In this document: piece by piece, positions 1-5,625 of the stretch
How the letters are laid out: every line of letters begins with the position of its first letter
Position numbering within the stretch: the first letter of the stretch is position 1
Origin: Verrucomicrobiota bacterium
Lineage (GTDB): Bacteria > Verrucomicrobiota > Verrucomicrobiia > Verrucomicrobiales > Akkermansiaceae
Length of the DNA: 6,498 bases
Direction of reading: 5' to 3'
NCBI GenBank assembly: GCA_026397695.1
Contig: JAPLUJ010000083.1
Span: forward strand, 1-6,498
Translations under genes and position numbers: made by a program
Notes under the pieces: generated by a model
What the model was told of the DNA's origin: nothing
Databases searched by the model: none
Seen by the model: the letters and a program-made list of their open reading frames with translations, nothing else

Positions 1-2033
1 AACGCACCATCATCCGCGACCATCTCGGCGAGGAAATCGGGCGGATCCACGGCGAAAAACGCTCGGTGATCCCACTCCGCCAGGTTTCCGAAAACTTCCG
101 CAAGGCGATCCTCGCGCGCGAGGATGAACGGTTTTTCTCGCATGGTGCCATCGATCCCATCGGCATTGTGCGTGCCATCACGAAAAACGCCCAAGGCAAA
201 CGCGAGGGCGCATCCACCATCACCCAACAGCTCGTCGCCGATATTTTCCAACTCAAGCGCGGCGAAAACCGCGGCGACATCGCACGCCAAATCGACCGCA
301 AGTTCCTTGAAATCGCCCTTGCCATCCGCCTCGAAAGCACCCTCGACAAAGAAGGCATTCTCGAAGCCTATATCAACCAAATCAACTGGGGGCGCCAGAT
401 CAAGGGCATCGGCGAGGCGTCCCGCATCTATTTTGAAAAACACCCGTCGGAACTCACCTTGTCGCAGGCCGCCTTGCTCGCCGGCATTGTCCGCGGACCC
501 GATTCATTCAATCCGTTCCGTTCGTTGGAGTTCGCCACCCGCGAGCGCGATACCACCCTCGAACGCATGGTCAAGGCCAATGCCATTACCCGCACCGACG
601 CGGATGCGGCGAAAAAACAATCCGTCATAGTCCGGCCGCAATGGCGGCGCGAGGCCCGCGAATCGTATGCCATGGACGCCATCCGCAACGACCTGGAAAT
701 CATCTTGGAAAAACAGGACATCGAACTCGGCGGCCTCGAAATCATCACTACCATCGACCTCCGGATCCAACAGAAAAGCGAGGAGGCGCTCGACAAAAAA
801 CTCCGTGAGGTCGAACGCCTGTCCGGATACTCCCACCCGACGCGCGACGCCTGGCGGAAAATCCCCGAAAGCGAGCGTAGTGAAGCCACATACCTTCAAG
901 GTGCGGTGGTCGTCATCGAGAACCATACCGGTGCCGTGCTCGCCGTGGTCGGCGGGCGAGACGCCAACGAATCACGCTTCAACCGTGCCACGGACGCCTT
1001 CCGCCAGCTCGGATCGGTATTCAAACCGTTCGTCTATCTGGCAGCTTTCGACAAAGGCCTGCGTCCTGACACGTTGATCAGCGACGGCCCGATCGAAGCC
1101 GGTGAAATCAAAGGGGGGGGCAGTTGGAGACCTAACAACTCCGATGGCAAATTCGGCGGCATGCAGCCGGCTGCCTACGGCCTGATCCGGGCGCGCAACA
1201 CGATGGCCGTGCGCGTCGGCAATCACGCCGGCCTGCCGCACGTCAAGGAGGTTGCCGCTCGAGCCGGGTTCACCTCTCCGATACCGGATAATCCGTCTTC
1301 GTATCTCGGTTCGTGGGAGGCCACGCCATGGGAGGTCGCTTCCGCCTATACTATTTTCCCCAACGACGGTGTCCGCTACCGTCCCTATCTGATATCCGAA
1401 ATCAAGGACCGTGACGGCAACGTCCTGTACTCGACGCTGCCGCTTTCCTATCCGGCGGCCAGCGGCAGTTCCGCTTGGTCGATTTCGCGCATTCTCAACG
1501 AGGTGGCCACTCAAGGCACCGCCGCATCCATCCAACGCCTTGGTTTTGACAAACCCTGTGCCGGCAAGACCGGCACCACCAATGATTTCAAAGACGCCTG
1601 GTTCGCCGGCTACACCTCCACCCTTACCTGCGCGGTGTGGGTCGGATTAGATACCCCGAAAAAAATCTTTCACGGCGGTTACGGCGCGGTGCTCGCGCTG
1701 CCGGTGTGGGTCGATCTCATGAAGACCTCCGAGCGCCTCGGCTACAAAGCCGGCAATCTGCATCACAAAACCAACCTCGTCAGCGTGAACCTCTGCCGAC
1801 TCTCCGGCAAGCGGGCCACCGCTGGTTGCACTGCGGCGGGCACCGCCTATACAGACCAAGTTCCCGGCGACATCGCCCTGCCTGCCAACGACCTTTGCCC
1901 GATCCATCCCGCCCGCGCCCAAGCCGTCGATGAATCCGCCGTGCAGGCACAGCCCGCAACCGGCAACGCACCCTTGCGCGCGATTCCCGTGGCAGAAGAA
2001 CCCCTCCGCGCCGAAATCGTGGACGAACCGTGA
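1..2033 (+). CDS. Class A penicillin-binding protein (bifunctional GT51 glycosyltransferase/transpeptidase), 5' end outside the window
   Basis: Periplasmic inner-membrane enzyme that polymerises lipid II into glycan strands and cross-links the stem peptides. The frame is open to the left edge (first full codon at 3), so the membrane anchor and true start are missing; 676 residues are visible. GTG at 66 is internal, since family sequence precedes it. Numbering from that GTG, the GT51 motifs are EDERFFSHGAID (19-30, catalytic Glu19), GASTITQQ (48-55), RKFLE (78-82, second catalytic Glu82) and GIVRGP (140-145). Motif 1 has Ala where the family usually has Gly (HxGxD). The transpeptidase has SVFK (317-320, nucleophile Ser317) and KTGTT (501-505). 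The SxN position reads ARN (376-378), so its serine is absent. A Cys-bearing tail (C577, C588, C611) is common in class A PBPs. The paralogue at 2172 lies 138 bp downstream on the same strand. The family call is secure; mrcA/ponA orthology is not. Confidence 0.95.
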   Translation, partial: RTIIRDHLGEEIGRIHGEKRSVIPLRQVSENFRKAILAREDERFFSHGAIDPIGIVRAITKNAQGKREGASTITQQLVADIFQLKRGENRGDIARQIDRKFLEIALAIRLESTLDKEGILEAYINQINWGRQIKGIGEASRIYFEKHPSELTLSQAALLAGIVRGPDSFNPFRSLEFATRERDTTLERMVKANAITRTDADAAKKQSVIVRPQWRREARESYAMDAIRNDLEIILEKQDIELGGLEIITTIDLRIQQKSEEALDKKLREVERLSGYSHPTRDAWRKIPESERSEATYLQGAVVVIENHTGAVLAVVGGRDANESRFNRATDAFRQLGSVFKPFVYLAAFDKGLRPDTLISDGPIEAGEIKGGGSWRPNNSDGKFGGMQPAAYGLIRARNTMAVRVGNHAGLPHVKEVAARAGFTSPIPDNPSSYLGSWEATPWEVASAYTIFPNDGVRYRPYLISEIKDRDGNVLYSTLPLSYPAASGSSAWSISRILNEVATQGTAASIQRLGFDKPCAGKTGTTNDFKDAWFAGYTSTLTCAVWVGLDTPKKIFHGGYGAVLALPVWVDLMKTSERLGYKAGNLHHKTNLVSVNLCRLSGKRATAGCTAAGTAYTDQVPGDIALPANDLCPIHPARAQAVDESAVQAQPATGNAPLRAIPVAEEPLRAEIVDEP
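1113..1120 (+). repeat. Run of eight G inside the PBP coding sequence
   Basis: Eight consecutive G follow AAA and encode the Gly-Gly-Gly in KGGGSWRPNN, between the SxxK and SxN regions of the transpeptidase domain. Family-like sequence continues in frame on both sides, so the length given here preserves the frame. A one-base length change would truncate the transpeptidase and leave the glycosyltransferase intact. The tract is plain; any biological role is inference. Confidence 0.8.
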
Positions 2034-2043
2034 AGAAGTCATC

Positions 2044-2099
2044 AGTCATTAGTCATTAGTCATTAGCCATTAGCCATGAGTCATGAGTCATGAGTGAAG
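2044..2099 (+). repeat. Heptamer tandem array, left arm (consensus AGTCATT/AGTCATG)
   Basis: Seven units of 7 bp follow in perfect register from 2044: AGTCATT three times, AGCCATT, AGCCATG, then AGTCATG twice. A degenerate eighth unit, AGTGAAG, ends at 2099. Variation falls at unit positions 3 (T or C) and 7 (T or G), as if units were duplicated and then drifted. The array begins 10 bp after the stop of the upstream PBP and is much richer in A+T than the flanking genes. It resembles in kind the short tandemly repeated heptamers of intergenic DNA in cyanobacteria and some other bacteria, but I cannot assign it to a named family. Confidence 0.9.
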
Positions 2100-2140
2100 A
2101 GAAAGAAATGAGCGATGCATATTCACCCATGACCCATGAC
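2080..2140. repeat. Imperfect inverted repeat, 19-bp arms and 23-bp loop
   Basis: The left arm 2080-2098 (GTCATGAGTCATGAGTGAA) and the reverse complement of the right arm 2122-2140 (GTCATGGGTCATGGGTGAA) agree at 17 of 19 positions. Both differences are A for G at the seventh base of a heptamer, giving A:C mismatches in a hairpin. The loop 2099-2121 is purine-rich and includes ATGCAT at 2115-2120. The arms are the inner ends of the two heptamer arrays, so these are mirror-arranged. A transcript could fold here between the two PBP genes. There is no T-run after the right arm, so a classic intrinsic terminator is not supported. Confidence 0.75.
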
Positions 2141-2168
2141 CTATAACTTATAACCTATAACTTACCCA
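2127..2168 (+). repeat. Heptamer tandem array, right arm (CCATGAC/CTATAAC)
   Basis: Five units of 7 bp in register: CCATGAC twice, CTATAAC, TTATAAC, CTATAAC. A degenerate TTACCCA follows, ending 3 bp before the ATG of the next gene. Read on the opposite strand, the first units (GTCATGG) match the left array's GTCATGA. The outer units (GTTATAG) match its outer units only weakly, at 3 or 4 of 7 positions. Confidence 0.85.
2142..2161 (+). promoter_or_regulatory. Three overlapping-register -10-like boxes (TATAAC) ahead of the second PBP
   Basis: TATAAC occurs at 2142, 2149 and 2156, each matching the sigma-70 -10 consensus TATAAT at 5 of 6 bases, spaced 7 bp apart by the repeat. Initiation from the last box would fall just before the ATG at 2172, giving a leader of only a few bases. 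That would fit the absence of a Shine-Dalgarno sequence there. No good -35 hexamer lies 16-18 bp upstream of any box, so the call is weak; the boxes may simply be a by-product of the repeat unit. Confidence 0.25.
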
Positions 2169-2171
2169 CGC

Positions 2172-3881
2172 ATGTCCACCTGGCGTCCCATCAGCCCCCC
2201 ACCCTTCTGGCAGCAATGGCTTCCCGAGTGCCTGCATGGTCCGCTACGTCTGCTGTGTTATTTATCGGTGCTCGGATTGATCGTGGTCTCTGCCATCGCG
2301 TTCTTTTATTTCATGCTCGCGATGCGCTTTGATTTGAATGAAGTCGCGAGATTACCCCTCGGCACCACCTGTTATGACCGCAAGGGCGTCGAGATCGACG
2401 CTCCCGGCGGTGCCGGCCGCAAGCTGGTCAAGCGCGAGGATATTCCGGATTTTCTTGTGAAGTCGCTGCAAGCCCGCGAGGACGCCAGGTTTTTCGATCA
2501 TCGCGGTGTGGATATCCGCGGCCTTGCGCGCGCGACCGTTAGAAACCTCAAGGACCGCGACTTCACCCAGGGGGCCTCGACACTGAGCATGCAGCTCGCA
2601 CGCAACAGCTTCAAGATCAAGCAGAAATCGCTGCACCGGAAATTCCTGGAAATCGCCCTGACGCTGCGCGTTGAAGCGCGTTACACCAAGGATGAGATAT
2701 TGACTTACTATCTGAACCGTATCTATTTCGGAGCCGGTGCGGAAGGCATTGAACAAGCGTCGCGCACCTATTTTGGGAAAGCCACGCGTGCTCTCAGCGA
2801 CGGCGAGTGTGCGATGCTCGTGGGCATCATCCGCGGGCCGCACATATTCTCGCCGTTTCACAATCTGGAAGCCGCGATCGAACAACGCAACCAAACGCTC
2901 AAGCGGATGATTGCCATGGGGGTGATCGACGCGGCCCGCAGTGATGCCATCGCCGCCGAGCCCGTCCGACTTGTGGACAACGAGCAGCGCGAGAACCAAA
3001 CCTCCTACGCGCTGCAAGCCGTCCGCCGCGAGTTGGACAGCATTCTCGACGCAGGCGACATCCAGTTCGGCGGGCTCCAGATATACACTACCCTGGACGC
3101 CGCATGGCAGATGCGTTTGGAAGTAGAACTCACCCACGCCGTCGAAAATCTGGAGCAGGAAAAATCCTGGAAGCACCCGGCGCACAAGGACCACTCGCCC
3201 GGTGCCGATCCGGCATACGTGCAATACGCCGCCGTCACCACCGAGATCCGCACCGGTGCCATCCTGGCATGGATCGGTGGCCGCGATTTCGGGCATTCAC
3301 GCTTCGACCGCACGCGCTCCAGCCGGGATCTCGGCTCGGCTTTCGAACCGTTCGTCGCGGCCGCAGCCGCCGAACGCGGGAAGCTCGTGCTGCCCGGCAA
3401 ACCGGTGCAAACCGGTCGCCAGATCGGCCCGGCGGAAGTCGAACGCCTGGCCAAACGCTGCGGCTTTGACGGGCCGTTCCTGGGAACCGAAGACTTGTTC
3501 CGCGGGTCGGTCGCCGCGACCCCCATGGAAATGTCCGTTGGTCTCGCCACCCTCGGCAACAAGGGGAAACGACCGAAACCCTATTTTATCCGCGAAATCC
3601 GCGATGCGGCGGGAGAAGTCATTTACGCCGCCAAACCACAACTCACGCAGGCCCTCAGCCAGAGCGCCGCGCTGGATGCCACCAGTGTCTTGCGCCGCTC
3701 TAACGGGACCCGCTGTTTCACCGGGGCCACCGGCTCGGAACGTGACGCCTGGACGCTGCGCCTCGGACCCAACGGCGCCACCGCCATCTGGATTGGCTTC
3801 GACAAACCAACCCCCATCGCCCGCGAAACCCGCCTCAAATCACTGCTCGATGAATTCGTTAAATTGTTAGGAAACGAGTGA
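2172..3881 (+). CDS. Class A PBP paralogue with intact glycosyltransferase and degenerate (non-catalytic) transpeptidase domain
   Basis: Predicted membrane-anchored peptidoglycan glycosyltransferase of 569 residues. ATG 2172 is the first start after an in-frame TAA at 2151; no Shine-Dalgarno is evident. Residues 24-50 form one transmembrane helix. The GT51 motifs are complete: EDARFFDHRGVD (103-114, Glu103), GASTLSMQ (134-141), RKFLE (156-160, Glu160) and GIIRGP (218-223). The linker and transpeptidase region align with the upstream PBP, but SxxK reads SAFE (389-392, Lys replaced by Glu). The segment that should hold SxN is deleted (about 43 residues). The KTG region reads CFTGATGSERDAW (515-527) without the lysine. 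The frame is uninterrupted and downstream structural motifs persist (ATPMEM, WIGFDKP). I infer strand polymerisation without cross-linking or beta-lactam binding; the domain may be structural or regulatory. It is probably a tandem duplicate of the upstream gene. Confidence 0.93.
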   Translation: MSTWRPISPPPFWQQWLPECLHGPLRLLCYLSVLGLIVVSAIAFFYFMLAMRFDLNEVARLPLGTTCYDRKGVEIDAPGGAGRKLVKREDIPDFLVKSLQAREDARFFDHRGVDIRGLARATVRNLKDRDFTQGASTLSMQLARNSFKIKQKSLHRKFLEIALTLRVEARYTKDEILTYYLNRIYFGAGAEGIEQASRTYFGKATRALSDGECAMLVGIIRGPHIFSPFHNLEAAIEQRNQTLKRMIAMGVIDAARSDAIAAEPVRLVDNEQRENQTSYALQAVRRELDSILDAGDIQFGGLQIYTTLDAAWQMRLEVELTHAVENLEQEKSWKHPAHKDHSPGADPAYVQYAAVTTEIRTGAILAWIGGRDFGHSRFDRTRSSRDLGSAFEPFVAAAAAERGKLVLPGKPVQTGRQIGPAEVERLAKRCGFDGPFLGTEDLFRGSVAATPMEMSVGLATLGNKGKRPKPYFIREIRDAAGEVIYAAKPQLTQALSQSAALDATSVLRRSNGTRCFTGATGSERDAWTLRLGPNGATAIWIGFDKPTPIARETRLKSLLDEFVKLLGNE

Positions 3882-3890
3882 CCTGGCCTA

Positions 3891-4742
3891 TCACCCCGCG
3901 AAGGCGTATGCGGGCACGCCTTTGACGTCGAGGCCGCGGATGACGAAGAGGCGGCCGGCGTGTTCTTCCTTGGCGGTTTTGTGGACGCCGGTGGTGACGA
4001 ACAAGTCAGCTAGATCGGGTCCGCCGAAGGCACAGGCGGTGGTTTCCAGGCATGGCAGGGTGATGCGGTGCAGTTCGTTGCCGTTTGCCGGATCGAAACA
4101 CGAGACACAACCACCGTGACAGAAGGCGAGCCAGAGGTGGCCGTTGGCATCGAGAGTCATGCCGTCCGGTGAGGCGTCGATGTGGCCGGTGGCAATCGCA
4201 ATGCGGTGGTTGCGCAGATGGCCCGCGTCGTAATCGAAGGCGAGCACATTCTTGCGCGGAGTGTCGATGTAATAGACGGTTTTGCCATCGGCGGACCAGA
4301 CGATGCCATTGGACGTGGTGACCGGGCCGAAGGCTACGTGAACCGTGAGGTCGGGATCGAGGCGATAGAGTTTGGCGGTGCCGGTTTTGCGGGTGAGGCT
4401 CATGGTGCCGGCGAAGAAGCGGCCGTCGGGCGAGCATTTGCCGTCGTTGAAGCGGTTGTTCGGTTTGTCATGCTCCGGATCGGCGATCGCCGTGAGCACC
4501 CCGCTTGCCTCGTCGAGAAAATGAAACCCGTGATCACTCGCGATGACGAATCCGCCGCGCTGGCGTGGGACGATGGTGCCGACGCGTTGGCCCACCCCCC
4601 ACGAGCGTTGGCTGTCGTCCACCGGATCGTAGCGGTGCACGCGCCGGCCTGCGGTATCCACGAAATAGAGGGCGTCCTGCCACCAGATCGGGCCTTCGCC
4701 CCATTGGCAGCGGATGTGACCAACCGGTTCGGTGCGGATCAT
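3891..4742 (-). CDS. SMP-30/gluconolactonase/LRE family sugar lactonase
   Basis: A 283-residue six-bladed beta-propeller of the SMP-30/regucalcin family, probably cytoplasmic, as no signal peptide is visible. Members hydrolyse sugar lactones such as glucono- or arabinono-lactone with one divalent metal. Expected metal-site residues are present: Glu16 in WGEGPIW, Asn145 in TSNGI and Asp193 in SPDGMT. Asn99 in RFNDGK matches the substrate-contacting position. The C-terminal CAFGGPDLADLFVTT (237-251) is also typical. Length is normal and complete. The ATG at 4740-4742 gives the usual distance to the GEGP motif; no clear Shine-Dalgarno is seen. It converges on the PBP paralogue with 9 bp between stop codons and diverges from comF. 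No sugar-catabolism gene lies nearby, so the substrate cannot be chosen. Confidence 0.93.
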   Translation of the reverse strand: MIRTEPVGHIRCQWGEGPIWWQDALYFVDTAGRRVHRYDPVDDSQRSWGVGQRVGTIVPRQRGGFVIASDHGFHFLDEASGVLTAIADPEHDKPNNRFNDGKCSPDGRFFAGTMSLTRKTGTAKLYRLDPDLTVHVAFGPVTTSNGIVWSADGKTVYYIDTPRKNVLAFDYDAGHLRNHRIAIATGHIDASPDGMTLDANGHLWLAFCHGGCVSCFDPANGNELHRITLPCLETTACAFGGPDLADLFVTTGVHKTAKEEHAGRLFVIRGLDVKGVPAYAFAG

Positions 4743-4748
4743 GGCGGG

Positions 4749-4777
4749 ATACTAGCGGGCCGGACGGACGGACGCAA
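4749..4777 (-). promoter_or_regulatory. Candidate sigma-70-like promoter of the lactonase gene
   Basis: On the minus strand, TTGCGT (4777-4772) and TAGTAT (4754-4749) are separated by exactly 17 bp. They match the -35 and -10 consensus at 3 of 6 and 4 of 6 bases. Initiation about 7 bp downstream would fall at the A of the ATG (4742), implying a leaderless or nearly leaderless mRNA, consistent with no visible Shine-Dalgarno. The spacer contains a 4-bp direct repeat (CGGA on the plus strand). This is inference from weak matches. Confidence 0.3.
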
Positions 4778-4828
4778 TCCCACAATATCGTGAGCCGGGG
4801 CTTTCATTGCGCATGGCGGCTTGGCAAC

Positions 4829-5614
4829 ATGGGCGTCATGAGCAACGCCCCCGTGCCCGAACTTTCCGGCTGGAGAAAGGCGTTCGTCGGTCTGCTCGAA
4901 GGCATGCTCGACGGGCTCTATCCGCCGTCATGCGCGGTTTGCGGCGTGAGTCTCAAGCATGGCCGGGCACTGTGCGACGCATGCGACCGTGACTTGCCGC
5001 GCCTGGCCGCGCCGTTCTGCGAGTGCTGCGGCGAGATGTTTCAAGGGAAGATCGACGGTCCGTTCGCCTGTCCCAACTGCCACGAACTTGCGTATGCCTT
5101 TGAATTCGCCCGGCCGGCGATGGTGCGTGACGAGCGCACGCTCGATTTGATCCATCGTCTGAAATACAACCGGCAGATTCACTTGGCGCGCGAATTGGGA
5201 CGCCTTGCCCGGGAATCCTTCGCCGACCCACGGCTGGCCCCGGCGTTGGAAGGATCATGGCCGATGGTGCCCGTGCCCCTCCACCGCAGGCGCCTGCAGC
5301 ACCGGCATTTCAACCAAGCCGGGGAAATCGCCAGGGTGCTTGGCGGGCACACCGGATTGCCCGTCCTAACAGCCCTGCGCCGGACCCGCCAGACCGACAC
5401 CCAAACACGCCTCACCCGCAAACAACGCATGGAAAACCTCCGCGGTGCCTTTGCGATCACCCGCCAGGGACGCCGCTGGATCGAGTCGTCCCCGGATGGC
5501 GCGGTGCTCATCGACGACGTGCTCACCACCGGCTCCACCGTGAACGAGTGCGCCAAAACCCTCCAGCGCGCGGGATTCCGCCGGGTTTTCGTTGTCACCG
5601 TGATGCGTGGCTAA
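4829..5614 (+). CDS. comF: ComF family protein (zinc-ribbon, PRTase-fold; ComFC/GntX-like)
   Basis: Cytoplasmic protein of 261 residues, of the family required for DNA uptake in naturally competent bacteria (ComFC) and including E. coli GntX. The N-terminus carries two zinc knuckles made of four CxxC pairs: C35/C38 with C49/C52, then C64/C67 with C81/C84. The C-terminal type I phosphoribosyltransferase domain has the VPVPLHRRR...HFNQAGEIA region (147-168), NLRGAF (203-208), and the PRPP-binding loop LIDDVLTTGST (227-237). The start is uncertain: ATG 4829 (261 aa) or in-frame ATG 4838 (258 aa), neither with a clear Shine-Dalgarno. The frame is open further upstream to 4565, but that part runs antisense to the lactonase and has no family sequence. 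The stop lies 11 bp from that of the convergent PBP1C gene. The family is certain; a role in transformation here is inference. Confidence 0.93.
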   Translation: MGVMSNAPVPELSGWRKAFVGLLEGMLDGLYPPSCAVCGVSLKHGRALCDACDRDLPRLAAPFCECCGEMFQGKIDGPFACPNCHELAYAFEFARPAMVRDERTLDLIHRLKYNRQIHLARELGRLARESFADPRLAPALEGSWPMVPVPLHRRRLQHRHFNQAGEIARVLGGHTGLPVLTALRRTRQTDTQTRLTRKQRMENLRGAFAITRQGRRWIESSPDGAVLIDDVLTTGSTVNECAKTLQRAGFRRVFVVTVMRG

Positions 5615-5625
5615 CAGATCGCGGC

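Noticed and set aside
66..2033. GTG at 66 as the true start of the first PBP
   Set aside because: The frame stays open upstream to the window edge and encodes family-like sequence (DHLGEEIGRIHGE), so the start lies outside the window.
2108..2146. Short ORF (MSDAYSPMTHDL) with a purine-rich upstream stretch in the spacer
   Set aside because: Only 12 residues, made largely of repeat sequence; coding cannot be supported.
2044..2168. CRISPR array
   Set aside because: The units are 7 bp, contiguous and without unique spacers.
2352..3296. Long antisense open frame (314 codons) opposite the second PBP
   Set aside because: It is a GC-skewed shadow of a clearly coding strand, with no recognisable domain. 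The same applies to antisense frames at 972-1535 and 3005-3562.
2172..3881. Second PBP as a decaying pseudogene
   Set aside because: There is no internal stop or frameshift, the GT51 motifs are perfect and the deletion is in frame. A functional glycosyltransferase with a dead TP domain explains it better, though early decay of the TP part cannot be excluded.
3882..3890. Bidirectional terminator between the convergent PBP and lactonase genes
   Set aside because: The 9-bp gap and its surroundings show no GC-rich hairpin followed by a T-run. The same holds for the 11-bp gap at 5615-5625.
4565..4828. N-terminal extension of ComF from an upstream ATG
   Set aside because: This part lies antisense to the lactonase, is Arg/Pro/Gly-rich with no ComF similarity, and would make the protein about 90 residues too long.
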